Part shown: positions 43,801 to 57,279 of the stretch, in pieces
How positions within the stretch are numbered: position 1 is the stretch's first letter
How the letters are laid out: each line of letters opens with the position of its first letter
Assembly: GCF_000005505.3 (NCBI RefSeq)
Contig: NC_016132.3
Span: 39,198,914 to 39,262,913 of the forward strand
Direction: 5' to 3'
DNA length: 64,000 bases
Source of the DNA: Brachypodium distachyon
Taxonomy: Eukaryota > Streptophyta > Magnoliopsida > Poales > Poaceae
Notes under the pieces: model-generated
Database searches by the model: none
Seen by the model: only the letters and a program-made list of their open reading frames with translations
Told to the model about the DNA's origin: nothing
Translations under genes and position numbers: made by a program

Positions 43801-46800
43801 CAGTAGGTTCATTTCATTCTCAGTCCCGTCATTAATGTAGGCAACTTTCACTGTATTTTACAGTGGCTATGCAGACCGAATTCGTGAGTTGCTAGATGTT
43901 TCACGCGAGCTGTCTGGGGTTCGTGATAGATCGTTGAATCACAATTTTTCTGCTGGAAATTATATCAGTGAAGCAAACCATATAGAATTTTCAGGTGTTA
44001 AGGTAACAACATGCTTGGAGGTGCACAATCACTTTTTATTTGTTTATATATTTCTGTGGTTCTGATATCAAGTGATTGCAGGTGGTGACACCTGCTGGGA
44101 ATGTTTTGGTTGACGATTTAACTCTCCGAGTAGAAACGGGTTCTAATCTCTTGATCACTGGTAATAATCTCTTACCAAAAGGAATTTTTGTGATTAACTA
44201 CTGCAATGCTTTCTGTAATGAACATAGTTATGAGCTATGGAACATGATATGTCCTGGCATGGAAGTTCTTTCATGTCTGGCCTCTCTGTTTTGATGGCAT
44301 TTTTTTTCTGGTTGCTATTTTATTTTCCGATATTTGTTGATGTCATAGGCTACTGCTCACCCTTAGGACCTAAATACACTTGGGATATGTCAGGTTCTGT
44401 AGTAGTAATCTAAAAACATACTGACTCCATTCGAACTTTAGTTCCTGAAAGGAGATCGATTGAAATTTATAAGTACTGAAACAAAGCCGGATAATATAGT
44501 TTTGCCAAGTTCTCGGATTACCTCAATGAAAGTTCTGTTGTCTCAAATGCAACCATTTGGTAGTTAGCTCCGTTGCTAGGACTAACTACTCAAAGTCAGT
44601 CATTTGATTAAACACACCTTGAATGATAGGGTTTAAATTTGATACTTATATTCTTGAATTATCTTATACTAGCAGTGTCCGTTCACATACATCTTTGAAT
44701 GAAAGTGCTAGTTATGTGAAACGTTGACACTGAAATCTTCTATATCTAAGTAGAAGCAACCCACTACTTGATTTCTCTAAACATGCAAGCATGCCACATC
44801 ATCACATAATTAATTTGTTCACACTTCACACCTATTTAGTGGAAAACTCATACTTTTGCACATGCATGCATGTTACTTCCATCAAGCTATTCTCACTAAG
44901 TGGAGAATGTACAATTTTATTACATGTTTTCATATTTGAATACTTTTTATGTTATTCCTATTTCAGGTCCCAATGGTAGTGGGAAAAGCTCCCTTTTCCG
45001 TGTCCTTGGGGGGCTATGGCCACTGGTATCTGGTCATATTGTCAAACCTGGTGTTGGTTCTGATCTTAACAAGGAAATCTTTTATGTCCCACAAAGACCA
45101 TACACTGCTGTCGGCACACTTCGCGAACAGCTAATCTATCCTCTTACAGCTGATCAGGAGATTGAACCACTTAGCTATGATGGCATGATGGACCTTCTAA
45201 AGAATGTAATAGCCATCATATTAATATAATATTAGAGCTGTATTATGGCTTCTTGAGTTACATTTCTTAGTATGTGAACCTGTTGGAATTTGTGATCATG
45301 CTCCTTTTGCAGGTTGACCTGGAATACTTGCTACAACGTTATCCTCTTGACAAAGAAGTCAACTGGGGTGATGAGCTATCTCTTGGTGAGCAACAAAGAC
45401 TAGGAATGGCCAGGCTGTTCTACCATAAGCCAAAGTTTGCCATTCTTGATGAGTGTACTAGTGCTGTGACAATTGATATGGAAGAACGTTTTTGCAAAAA
45501 GGTTCGAGCGATGGGAACGTCATGCATAACAATATCTCATCGCCCAGCTTTAGTTGCATTTCATAATATTGTCCTGTCCTTGGATGGTGAAGGAGGATGG
45601 GATGTTCAGCACAGAAGGTTATAAGTCCTGAAATAGTTCACTAAATGTTTATATGGTCCAAAGTTAATTTACTGTAAGTTTAATATCACTCTTGATTTTG
45701 TAGGGATGACTCATCCTTTAGCACCGAAGAGTCTGACTTTACATCACTGGAGACTGATCGTAAATCAGATGCCCTAACTGTTCAAAGGGCTTTTATGAAC
45801 AAGTCAAAGGTATATATTAAGATATATGTGTATTCCATTACTACAAACTAATCTTATCTGTGTCACAGTTTTATTCGTTCTCTTACTAGAGCAATGCTTC
45901 ATTAAGGGCCAAGGAACATTCTTATTCTACAAAGGTTATAGCAACTTCCCCCAAATTGGAAACAGAACAAACAGTGCGAACACCTCTAATTCCACACTTA
46001 CAATGCTCCCCAAGGCCTCTACCTCTGCGAGCAGCTTCTATGCTTAAAATATTGGTATGTTGTTCTGTTTCATAGTTAGCTAGTTCTCTTTATTTTTTGT
46101 TCCTCAGTAAGTCAATTTGACTTTGGATACTGTAACCTGTTAATACTCAGTGGCTCTTAGCCTCTTACATCTGCAGATGCTAGAATTTTTAGATTGTATG
46201 CCTGCAGGTGCTAAAAACTTAGAATGCGAGTGCACAGATGCAAATATAAGCTCAGGCTTTATGAAAAAAACTGACATGACATATATCCGACGAAGCATAC
46301 AAAACCAAGCTTATCTCTGATGTTAATATGTCCTCAAATTCTAATGTTTTTATCTTCTTGTTTCCCAGGTTCCTAAATTACTTGACAAACAAGGAGGGCA
46401 GTTGCTTGCTGTCACTCTACTTATTTTCTCCCGCACTGTGATCTCGGATCGTATTGCCTCGTTGAATGGTTAGCTTTTTTGTTTCAATATTTTCCATTAT
46501 GGGAAGAGCTACAAATAAAATTCTTGTCTCATTCATCTCATCTTGTCAGGGACAACTGTGAAGTTTGTCTTGGAGCAGGACAAAGCTGCTTTTATTCGTC
46601 TGGTTGGTGTTAGCGTGCTGCAAAGTGCTGCAAATTCTTTTGTCGCGCCATCTTTGAGGTAACCTGTTTACCTGCACTTACTAGATTCTTTCAACATGGG
46701 ATCATGAATAATTACTTTATATTCAGTTTTAATGAATCACCTGCTGCTCTCTGTTTGGCGTTCGCTGCTTGTCTAATCTCTTTTTCCGAGCATGCAAATT

Positions 46801-49800
46801 TAAGCTTGGTGGGTTGATGCCTTGTTGATTATTTCTGTGTATGTTTGATTTCATGGTTTTGATAATCTATATCTTACAGAACCCTTACCGCAAGACTTGC
46901 CCTTGGATGGCGAATTCGCATGACCAACCATTTGCTTCAATATTATTTGAGAAGAAATGCATTCTACAAGGTATATCCTCTAGTGGGTTTGTATATTTCA
47001 GTTGAAGCTCGGTGATATTCAGAGTTGATGATCTATAGCGAGTGGGAAGGGTTCTTTAGGTTGTTTGTTAGGCTCGGTATCTTCATGAGGATTAGACAGA
47101 GTCAGTTGATGTCTCTTGACGTGCAGGGGAACTGGGTTTAGAGATAATATTGCATACTGAACAGAGGTATAAATGTGGGGACATCCGCCTGAAGCTAAAT
47201 TATTCTTGTTTATGTTCTCAGGTATTCAATATGTCAGGTAAAAGTATTGATGCAGACCAAAGATTGACACTTGATGTGGATAAGTTGAGCACTGACCTTG
47301 CTGGCTTGGTTACTGGAATGGTAAAACCACTAGTCGACATTCTTTGGTGAGTTATCGTTGGTGTAAGCACTGGTATCTACTTAGTTTAATCTTTGTTAGC
47401 ATGTAAGTTCAGCATACTAATGCAATGGAACTCACTAGGTTTACGTGGAGAATGAAGCTTTTGTCGGGACGAAGAGGAGTTGGTATATTGTATGCTTACA
47501 TGTTACTAGGTTTGGGCTTTCTGAGAGCTGTATCCCCTGACTTTGGTCATCTTGCAAGTCAACAACAAGAACTTGAAGGAACATTCAGGTTAATATTACA
47601 TTCCTTGCTGTGTCTTGGGTCTTTTGGTAGACCTGACTATGCTTTAAGATTCCAAGTGTTAGTTAACCTGGTGAACTATGTACAAGGTTCATGCACTCGA
47701 GGTTGCGGACACACGCTGAATCAATTGCTTTCTTTGGTGGTGGTTCAAGAGAAAAAGCTGTGAGTTTCTTCACAATGAATGCCAAATATATTCATACCCA
47801 TGTGTTTACACTTTGCAGTGCCTGTTTTGATGTATTTTTGGCCAACTATTTCAATGAATTTCGGTGACCTGTGCACTCTGTCAGTTGGGTGCTAGTTGCA
47901 TAATGTTTTAACAACTCTGCTAAATATGAACTAAGAAGTCTCTTGTTAATTCTTAATACACCTCTCCAAATATTAAGCTGGTGTTGTCCTGTTTAGTTCA
48001 TCCGTATTCTTGATAATGGAAAAAGGTTGTTTATGAATCCTATTTACATTCATAGTTACCAATACCTTGCTTTTCTTGAAGCATCTATATGGAAAATCTT
48101 TTTGGACTGGCTAAAATACAACTAATGCACTGTAGAGGCCATTCACATACTGTCTATTTTACTGTTTGCCCGTTAAACTTTTGCTTTGTTCTACCAGTGT
48201 TCGTTGATTCCAACTTGCAATATAATACTCCGTATGTGCTAATGATTTCCCATTCTTTATGCGTTCTTATGAATGAAAGATGTTTTCCTTGTTCAATAGC
48301 ATTTGCTGCTGTTATTTGGTAGATGATTTTTGTTATAACCTTCCTTATGCTCTGTTCTCTATCTCAGATGGTTGAAGCTAAATTCATGAAATTGCTTAAC
48401 CACTCAAAGGTTATGTTAAGAAAACAATGGCTTTATGGTATTGTTGACGATTTTGTGACAAAGCAACTCCCACACAATGTGACATGGGGTCTGAGTTTGT
48501 TATATGCTCTGGAGCACAAGGGAGACAGAGCTTTGACTTCAACACAAGGTTACTAATCATCAAAACGCTGCAGTTGTCTGGGATTGATTATTAAACGCGA
48601 ACTTTGCAAAATATGCTATTTCTCTTTTGTTCAACAGGAGAGTTGGCACATGCTCTGCGGTTCTTGGCATCTGTGGTGTCACAAAGCTTCATAGCCTTTG
48701 GCGACATTCTTGAGTTACATAAGAAATTCCTTGAACTTTCTGGTGGGGTTAACCGGATCTTTGAGCTTGAGGAGATTCTACGTGCAGCTCAAAGGGGTAA
48801 TTTTCAGTTGGCTAGGACTTGATGAGCACAGCACGCGGTCAAAAATAGATAAAAATAAGATTAGCAGAGCCATTTTGTTTTAAATGTTTTACTGCATGTT
48901 TCTTTATTTTTTCAGTGTTCATATTGCGGTGGTGTTATTATTTGATGCAGGACATAAGTAATGTTATTGTTTGCATCATGTTTGGTTGAAAACTTGTAAC
49001 ATTTTCCCAGTGCATGTTTGTGATGAACATCCTGTTTAGCATATTATGATGCAACTTTGGCACATCAACGACAGCACTATCGATCTAACACTGGTTGCCT
49101 TTTCATTAAGCCAAACTTAATAGAATGCTATGTACTCCCTCCGTCCCATATTAAGTGACTCAAATTTGCCCAAATACGGATGTATCTATACCTAAAAAGC
49201 TTCTAGGTACATGTAATAGAAAGTCACTTAATACGGGACGGAGGGAGTACATGTTAGTGTGTAGAAACTAGAAAGTGGTTGCAGGAATTTGATATTGCTT
49301 CTTTTTAGCATTTACTAGCTCTGTAAAAAGTTCAAAACTTTTACCACTGGGTTATGTGGCAATTTTATATTAGTAATGTCCTCAGTTAGCTGACGGTATG
49401 ATCATTTTGTTAGTTTGGCAGCATGTCTTCCGCTAATTAAGCACCATTTTTTAACTGTTTCCCTAGATACTGTGGTGCCTTCCAGTGCCATTAGTTCAGC
49501 ATCAGAAGAAATTATTTCATTCCATGAAGTGGATATTGTGACACCAACGCAGAAGCTATTGGCTAACAAGCTGTCATGCAATGTGGTACAAGGGAAAAGC
49601 CTTCTCCTGACTGGTATGTCGCCTGTCTGTGTTCTGCATGCAACCTTAATTCAAAGGTGGAATTGTGCTAATGTGTTCCTTTTTACCTTGATTTTCTGAA
49701 GGCCCCAATGGTACCGGGAAGAGTTCTGTTTTTAGGGTGCTCAGAAATTTATGGCCCGTCTTTTCTGGGAGAGTTAACAAGCCTTCTGAAGGGGTGTTCC

Positions 49801-50749
49801 ATGTTCCTCAGAGTCCATATACCAGCTTGGGTACTCTGAGGGATCAGATCATATACCCTCTATCAAGGGAGGAAGCAGAGATAAAGATTCTTTCGTTACA
49901 TAAGGCTGGTAGGTGCCACTTGCTAGAATATCTGTCATTTGAATGGACAAGAACTGTATAAATAAGTAGCAAGTTGTATGTTGCTTCTCCTGATAACCAG
50001 AAATCCTATGGTAATGTAGGCAACATGTCTAGTGCTCCTGAGTTGCTAGATGATCACCTGAAGACGGTTCTTGTGAATGTCCGGTTGGTCTATCTTCTAG
50101 AGAGAGAAGGTTGGGACTCTACCCCAAACTGGGAGGATGTTTTGTCTCTCGGAGAACAGCAGAGGCTTGGGATGGTCAGTGTTAACTTCACTTAAAGCCG
50201 TGCTAACTTCCAAAACCACGGTTTCTCGTCTTAAATATCTTTTGATTCAACTCTTTTGTTCCAGGCTCGTTTGTTCTTCCACCATCCTAAATTTGGCATC
50301 CTCGACGAGTGCACAAAGTATGTGCAGCGCCACAACCTTCTTCTGCCATTTTCATTCCCATTCTCTGATCAATTACTGTGGGTCCTAAAAAAATTGTACT
50401 TCGTTGCAGTGCCACGAGTGTTGATGTTGAAGAGCATTTGTACAGGCTAGCAACTAGCATGGGCATAACTGTGATCACTTCATCACAAGTAAGTACTCGT
50501 GTCTCTTTTTCCGAGGAAGAAATACTCGTAATACCCAGTGAATTGTGCAAAGTATCTGTTGCAATGGTCATTCAGTTATTTGTGGACGCCTCTGCATTCA
50601 AAATTTTAAACTTTCTCCCAGACAATCTCAGTTCCGCTGAAACCTTCCTTCTCCATTTCCAGAGGCCTGCTCTGATACCCTTCCATTCAGTGGAGCTAAA
50701 GCTCATCGACGGCGAGGGAAACTGGGAGCTCTGCGAGATCCAACATTGA
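40844..50749 (+). CDS. ABCD1: Peroxisomal full-size ABC transporter (subfamily D)
   Basis: Plant ABCD1 (CTS/PXA1/PED3) imports acyl-CoAs and jasmonate precursors into peroxisomes for beta-oxidation. 25 exons with consistent phases: 40844-40905, 41034-41319, 41953-42177, 42960-43157, 43310-43764, 43864-44002, 44082-44160, 44967-45205, 45313-45617, 45704-45809, 45890-46054, 46369-46468, 46550-46658, 46880-46970, 47222-47346, 47439-47588, 47687-47759, 48368-48548, 48638-48796, 49467-49613, 49702-49908, 50020-50174, 50265-50317, 50410-50488, 50663-50749. Product 1324 aa, close to the family length. Two fused half-transporters: the start MPSLQLL matches the plant family; NBD1 has Walker [10 protein letters not shown] (482), signature LSLGEQQ (583), Walker B AILDE (604); NBD2 has GPNGTGKSS (1132), LSLGEQQ (1242), GILDE (1263). 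No stop or frameshift was found, so it should be functional. Confidence 0.96.
49135..49247. mobile_element. Stowaway MITE in an ABC transporter intron
   Basis: Near-perfect inverted ends CTCCCTCCGTCCCATATTAAGTGACT and AGTCACTTAATACGGGACGGAGGGAG, with TA target duplication (49133-49134, 49248-49249). 113 bp, inside the intron 48797-49466. The well-preserved ends suggest a fairly recent insertion. Confidence 0.95.
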
Positions 50750-51531
50750 TTGACACCACCGGTTAAAGATATCTTGGCTCGCCGTCATCTGCGTGATAAT
50801 AGGAGATGCTACCGCTGCAATCTGTTCATACCAGCTGGTCGCCCTCACGATAGCATCTGGAAGCTGAAGCAGCCTGTACAATTAATTACAAAGCAGCTCG
50901 AAAACAAGAAAGAAGAAGAATTCTTGTCGCGAATTCAATAGAGAACTTGGCAATCTTAGTCTAGTCATACGTGATTTATTAGCAGGATTGAATTTGAATG
51001 GTCAGGGGGGTGGTTGTAAAACTGGCTAGGATTCAGAGGTGTTCTGGAGGTGTGGATAAGGTAGACTAAAGTAGAGAATGATGCAGCAGTACATATCTCA
51101 AAGTAGTTGTTAATTAATTCATCCAACCTATTATTGATTTGATTCCATACTTAGTGCAGTATATTCTTAACAATGGAATAATTTGGGGAGCGGATTTATG
51201 CACCTGGGGGCATTCACGCTCTGAACCTGAGCCGTCAATCTTCGTGTTTTGGGATCTAAGCTACCACCTCTGTTAAAAAAATACAAGGCGTATTTCCTTT
51301 CCTTTAAGCAAGGTTGACACAAAATTTATATGACATAAAATTGATATCTGTATATTGAGAAAAAAAATGCTTTCATTACAATTATGATTCGGATCACATA
51401 AGCCACATGTTAGTGGAGTAATTATTGGTCAAAACCTTGGTCAAAATGAAATATGCCATATATTTATTTCTTAATCCAGAAATAGAAATGAAGTACTTTG
51501 CAGATACGGTCCCATACACGTTCATCAGCAC
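50750..51531. other. ABC transporter 3' flank
   Basis: 3' UTR and spacer. No coding signal. AT-rich sequence from about 51280 leads to the start of the duplicated NLR-type unit at about 51525. Confidence 0.5.
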
Positions 51532-51594
51532 AAGCTTCCACCGAAGTTTGCCTCCTTCGATGAGCGTGCCGTGATGACCAGCTACCTCAGATGA
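51532..51594 (+). pseudogene. Last 20 codons of an NLR-like gene copy
   Basis: AAG CTT ... AGA TGA encodes KLPPKFASFDERAVMTSYLR followed by a stop, identical in protein to the end of the NLR-like gene at 60306-60368. Everything before it is missing, but the downstream sequence follows that of the other copy for kilobases. It marks a tandem unit whose gene was almost completely deleted. Confidence 0.9.
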
Positions 51595-54250
51595 ATCAAC
51601 TCAACAATCTCATCAGCACATATCCATGCTGCTATCCATCATTTGGTATGTGATTTCACTCGAGCAGCATATTTATCCTCTGTTCATCAACCATTCACCA
51701 CAGAGTACTTCCTAAACACCTGACCTTGTTAACAGTGTTCCACCATACTACCTCCGTAACGTATATATGCCAACTGCCATCGTGTCCATCTCAGTGCATT
51801 CATAACCTACATATCATCCGCATACACCCTTGTGTCCATTCCCTTTCTTCCATACATGAAAGTCGTTAAAGAAGCTTCCAATTACTTATTTGAATTCTAC
51901 TGTCTCCAAATAAAAGGTCAGGTTCCAGTCACTTGACCGCTGTTCGCTGTGTGAAATTAAGTTTGTCTCATGAGAGTATCAGTTCTTGTATCTTCTTATA
52001 TGTGTGTGTTTGTTAGTGCCACTTGAGTTGTAATAAGCTATGTAATGTTGGTGTTGGGAGTGAGATAAGAACCCACGATTTAGTTATCAAGTATGGTTTT
52101 GTAATTATGTGTTTGATGCAGACTGTCTTCTTGTTCCGTCAACATAATAATTATTGTGTGAAGATATTCATTTCAGTATGATTGAAGTAATGCTTATAAA
52201 GAAGAAGCGACTCATCATCAGATTTGTCATAAGCTCTGCCTTAATTTCTGCTCTGTTTATGAAGAAGATGATGAAACCAAGTGCAAACCATATCGCCAGC
52301 TCGCCATTGTAGTAGTAAGTACACGATGGTAGCATTTTTTGCACAAACGATGCACATTTCCTGCTGTAACATCGATCAATAAAAGGAGCAGAAAAGGTTT
52401 AGTTAGAAATAAGGTGACATTTCCCTGAACCGTTAATCAGGATTTAACCAGAGGTATTCTGCTCTGTTTCCTCTGCTCGGTCGGACCAAGCCGAAACTTG
52501 GTGGTGGGCCGTAAAAAAAAAAGCCGAAACTTGGTGGTGGGCCGTCAGAACAGTTTAGAGATTGCTGCCCTCAGGAGGCCCGGAGCAGAAATCGATCTCC
52601 GCCGCCGCCGTTGCCGAGGCAGAAGCAGAGATTGCTGCGGCCTGCCCTCCGAAGCGCCTCCTCCGGCTCCGGCCGTCCACCAATCTAGCACTAAACGGTC
52701 CCCCCTGACCAATCGCCTGACGTCCTAGGCGGAAGCCGCTTCACTGGCACAAGCTCCTGCCCTACTTTTTTTGGGGTGCGCCCCTTCCCCGTTCTCTCGT
52801 CTCCACATCAATTCCTCTCTCTCGCTGACATTTCGTAGTTTAGATCTGAGCTCACTTGGTTTAACTTCTGCTCGCCATTCCAGGATACAAGCAAGTGTGT
52901 CATCTGTGAATGGGCGGCCGGTGAATGGGACAGGCTAGTTCTGAAACCACTTGTGTATCCAAACAGCAGTTTGCAAGTGTAAAGAAATGCTCTGCTTTTG
53001 TTCCTGCTCGGCAAGATACACCGGTAACCTGTTTTTACTAGAATATGTGCATTTCCACTGGAAAGGCAAATGCTCAAGCCAATTAAGAGCTCACCGCTAA
53101 GAATAACCACACGCAGTCCAGTATAAGAATAGTAACATGGAAAAGGAAAAGGTCTCCTAGCTCGTTCAGAACAGTCATTTACTTCTCAGCGGACGTACGA
53201 CCGATGTAATGTTGGCCCAGGAACTCAGTTTTCTAAGTTCATGGATATATGTCTCAAAATTAGTGGGTTTGTGATTAAAAAATAATATGATAGGCATTTT
53301 GGTTCAGAAGTTGTTAAAATTAGCCATTTTGGACAGGACAAATCTATGCCGCCATGTTCCTCGTTCGAATTGATTACATAAGTTTGCTTTGCCATGCCAT
53401 GATACTGGATGTCAAACAGAACCTCAAGCCAATTAATTAAGAGCTGACCACTACGAACATATAACAAAATGCATGCAGGCCACTAAGAATAACAACATGG
53501 ATGCATGGAGATGAAAAAGGTCTACTAGTGGATTCAGAGCAGTCATTTACCTCAAAATTTTCTTCAAATTTTAACCCAATATATTAAGTCGAGAATGTAG
53601 GGATCGATCGAGATGATCTTTTGCCTTTTGCTTTAGTTTACTTTCCTTTGTAAAGAAGGAGGTGATATGTGGTCATCAGATCACAGATTTGCCTCTCCGT
53701 CAAAGTTCATGTTCTCTCTTTATCATGGTCTCATTTTCTTTTATAGTCGCTGCAGCATAGATCACTCCCAGTTATGTTATCCAGTATGTTGCCTCTTTTC
53801 TATCTTAATGCATGGCATGCAGTCCTCATGTATGGATGGTTCCAAAAAAGATATATAGCGTATTTGTCTGCAACTTTATTAGGAAAAAAAATCTGCTACC
53901 TATAGCAGTATCATCATCCACCGCAATGAATACTAGACAGGAGTATCCTCATCCAACAGGGTCGTTAATTAATTAAGCAGCACGAGGGTTACAAATATAT
54001 AGACCTCAATCTTGAATCTCACAGTTCCACCAAGAAAGAATTGATCATTGTCGTAAAACCATATGCATCATGCGAATTCAACTTTAGATAAAGACCTTTT
54101 GGCAGCATATGCACATGGCAAGTTATCCCTTCTTTGATCATGTTGATCCGCTTTGTCCCTTTATCCTTCATCTGTGGGCAGAATGTATTCCTTGCTTGTT
54201 GTTCTGACCAAGTATCACATCTTTGCTCCTGCTGATGTTTCAGTTTGTGT
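51595..54250 (+). repeat. Spacer copy 1 of the NLR-like tandem array
   Basis: Collinear with 60369-63650: GCTGCTATCCATCATTTGGTATGTGATTTCACTCGAGCA, AGAAGAAGCGACTCATCATCAGATTTGTC, the GC-rich block 52560-52890, CCAAACAGCAGTTTGCAAGTG, CACAGATTTGCCTCTCCGTCAAA and more. Internal features: a short tandem duplication GCCGAAACTTGGTGGTGGGCCGT (52489-52511 and 52522-52544), and a repeated block near 53072-53185 and 53420-53560 sharing CTCAAGCCAATTAA...AGAGCT and CAGTCATTTAC. Within the GC-rich block, CCATTCCAG|GATACAAGCAAG looks like a splice acceptor, so a captured or decayed exon is possible. Confidence 0.85.
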
Positions 54251-54260
54251 ATATATAAGC
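54251..54260 (+). promoter_or_regulatory. TATA box of the NLR-like unit, copy 1
   Basis: ATATATAAGC within GTTTGTGTATATATAAGCAACC; the same context occurs at 63651-63660. Conservation in both units, followed by AACGTCTCGCCCTTCTGTCCT, suggests the real promoter of the NLR-like gene, with a long leader before the coding region at about 57.2 kb. Confidence 0.55.
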
Positions 54261-54379
54261 AACCGGTGCAAACACCGCAACGTCTCGCCCTTCTGTCCTA
54301 GCCATTTGTTTCCTTGCAACCAAAACTTTAGTCTTGTTCTACAAAATTCCTTGGTGTTTTCAGTTATTCTTGCGATTTA

Positions 54380-54990
54380 ATATCTATAAGAATATTACTT
54401 CAATCTGTTTTATTCTAGTCATCATTAAAAAAGAAAAAAAAACTTGGTGTTTTTCTGTCTTGATTTTCGTTGTTCTTTGCATATACAAATAGTATTCGTT
54501 TCTAACGAAAAAAAACAAAAAAAAAGTTTGCCTATTCCATGTCATTGTCTTTCTTCCACATTTACAAATTAAGAATTTTTTCCTAGTCTCCATTACAAAA
54601 ATAAAACAAAACAAAAAAAATTCCTTTTTGATTCTTGTTCTTTCACATATACAAAACCGTCTTCGTTTATAGTGATCAATACAAAAAAATATATTCGTTT
54701 GTCTTCCACTTTTGCATTGTTTCATTCACATCTGCAATACAATTCTTTTCTAGTCACAAATATTGAAAAAAAAACATCTTTGATTCACTTTACTGTTCCT
54801 CGTTCAGATCTACAGCTGCAATTATTTTTTTCAGACCTCAACCAAGAAAGAAAAAATTCCCTAAAACAAGCATTTGCTTTCTCTTTGTTATTGTGCTCTA
54901 ATCAAATCTAGACTTGCTTTTGATTAATTTTTCCTTATCAAATTTGCTTGCTTCCATAGTTATCAATTCCACAATAAACACCAAAAAAAG
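54380..54990 (+). repeat. A/T-rich degenerate repeat leader
   Basis: Loosely repeated modules of about 90-120 bp, each with a TTTTCTAGTC-type start, a poly-A-like run (AAAAAAAGAAAAA) and a pyrimidine stretch with CATATACAAA or CACATTTACAAATT. The corresponding leader begins again at about 63790. Probably transcribed but non-coding. Confidence 0.6.
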
Positions 54991-56017
54991 ACTGTTCACT
55001 TTTTCCATCACCGAAACTTTTCAAGTAAATTTGATTGATTGATAATATCGATCATCTATTGATATCCATATTACATACAGTGATAAATTCAGCCAGCAGG
55101 TACTTTTTATTTATATTTGTTGCTGTTATTTATTTACTTCCGTGCTATATATCAATTGACAAGCTAGGTCAATTGCTTCTGTTTTCTCAGGACCGTGAAA
55201 GGAAGCACTATATATTCGAATATTTATTGGCAGCCTTCATTTTAAGTCTTGCTAAGTATTGCTTCCTTTGGTGATCTAAGAAGCCACGTGTCATTACACT
55301 ACACCAAGTTATTCCTGGTTTTGGAAGTTTTTCAAAGATCATACGTAGCTGAGAGGTAAATATACATTTATACGTGAACATTGATGGTTAATCAATATTA
55401 TTTCCACTAAACAGCAGTGGTCATGATGTTTTGCACGTTGCTTAAACAAAATTTTAGATGTACCATAAAATGTTTGAATAAAGAACCACCTCATCGTAGA
55501 TGGGTGAAGTTGTAGATGATGACTTGAACTATCAAAGTTCAATTATTTTTTTGCAAACATGTACATGTACGTGGTGCTTTTAAGTAATGGAAGTTCGATG
55601 AAAGCTAGAAATTTATCATCCTTCTCCACCAGTTATATATAGCATGGGAATAGGGAACACATCCGTATTTGTATATGTACTTGGAGGTGCGTATGCAAGT
55701 ATCAAGCATCCGTATCATAGAAAAAAAATAGATCAGGTGATGAGGCATATATATATTGTTGAAACCTCTCCTACAGTGGTAAAAAAAGAACAAAGGTTAA
55801 TTTAAAAAACTGTATTGATGATAGATAGATCGCCCTATAGAACTCTCAGTCTCCCCTTGACCCTCCGCTGCCTGGTAGAAAACACTACTTTTCTTCCTCC
55901 TCGCAAATACTTCTTGCCAACAAAATACCAAACGCTCAGATTTGGAGTCTCCACATCTTTCCACCTTACCACCTCAGATTTGGAGTCTTCGTTCGACCAT
56001 TGCTCAAGAAATCGAAG
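54991..56017. other. Spacer upstream of the NLR-like gene
   Basis: AT-rich, no convincing coding signal. From 55830 the base composition rises (CTCTCAGTCTCCCCTTGACCCTCC) towards a possible first exon at 56020; TCAGATTTGGAGTCT occurs twice (about 55937 and 55974). Confidence 0.45.
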
Positions 56018-56019
56018 TC

Positions 56020-56661
56020 ATGGCGGACACCCTTCTTTTCCTTCCTTCCATCTCTCAAAATCGATGCTGGGGCCAAAACTGGAGATGTGCTCATCCACTG
56101 GCGCGCAAACTATTAATATTAATTAATCATCAGCTCTGTTCAAGCAGATGTAATACTCAAGAATTAGGGCATTATATTTTTGTTTTAGTCATCCATGCTT
56201 TGTTTACTATCTGTTCTTAGGGCCAGACTGCATTTTCATATCTTTCCAATGTCCTTCTTGTTATCGTGACAAGTCCTTGAGTTACTATCTGGTGATCCCT
56301 TTGTTGATAACTACTCCTCCGTCCCATAATTCTTGTCTCAAATTTGTCCAAATATGGATGTATCTATTCCTAAAAAGCGTCTAGATACATGTAATATTTC
56401 GACAAGAATTATGCGACGGAGGGAGTAATTCACATCACTTGATTCTTGCAGATCATGCCGTCATCTTGGTGGGAAAAATGGCCTGATACTGAGCGGGAAA
56501 AATGGCGTGATTATCTGAGAGATATGGAGTTTTGGTACAATTTTGAGCTACCTAATTCTTATCGTGTTCTAATTTACAAAGTGCATTTTTATTGCTTATT
56601 CATGTCTTCGTCTTTTCCTTTCAACAAACTCACAATTATTATTTTAGTACTTAATATGTAA
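56020..56661 (+). pseudogene. Possible 5' exons of the NLR-like gene
   Basis: An ATG at 56020 in a good context opens MADTLLFLPSIS, a start typical of grass NLRs, but the frame soon leaves recognisable sequence. After a TTGCAG acceptor (near 56452) comes a charged segment, SSWWEKWPDTEREKWRDYLRDMEFWYNFELP (written here only as its position 56458-56556 and the key words WWEKWP and WRDYLRDMEFW). I do not recognise a domain in it. A MITE (56314-56425) lies between the two pieces. Linkage to the 57280 frame is inferred from position. Confidence 0.35.
56314..56425. mobile_element. Stowaway MITE
   Basis: CTCCTCCGTCCCATAATTCTTGTC at the left, GACAAGAATTATGCGACGGAGGGAG at the right, TA on both sides (56312-56313, 56426-56427). 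112 bp. Confidence 0.92.
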
Positions 56662-57279
56662 TTCTTATCAACTCTTTGAGTACGGAATCTATATCTAACA
56701 TGATACCGTAAGCCAAACATCTCTACCTGTATGTGTAGATTCACATGATGTCCCATATTGAGGATGAAATAAATAGTTGAAACAATTTTTAGTGCTCGAT
56801 CAATTGGCTCCTACCGTCAAAAAGTTGTTGCTCCTGCAACAATTAGGGGTCGAAATAAATAGTTGACAAAAAAAATGAGCATTCTACGGCACATATCGCA
56901 CTAACAGCCAACTGGGAAATTTGTTTTCCAAGTAGTTATAGAGTTAATTTTGAGATGCATTTGTTTTGGAGGTCAATGTAGCATGTAGATTCACTAATTG
57001 CTTGGGTCGGCCGGTTGCTCATAATTATTTATAGACGTCATTTGTTCCCTTGCCTTGCAAATTAATTAGAAGAGACTGGTTGAAAGTAATTAAGCTCCTC
57101 GAGTTATAAACACCAACATGGTCAAGCTGCCAAGTTGAATTGATGTTTGTCGGAGCCCAGTCAATCATTTTGATTATGTAGCCACTATTACTTGCTCGTA
57201 GTAATTAATTTTCTTATGCCAGGCTGAATCAAGACCGCTGGCCTTATCTAGATCTTGACGTGGGTGCTCGTCATGTATC

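Noticed and set aside
49909..50019. Apparent frameshift between ABC transporter exons 21 and 22
   Set aside because: The acceptor at CCAG (50000) breaks the frame, but the next one, ATGTAG|GCAAC at 50019/50020, restores it and gives the expected [14 protein letters not shown]. The gene is intact.
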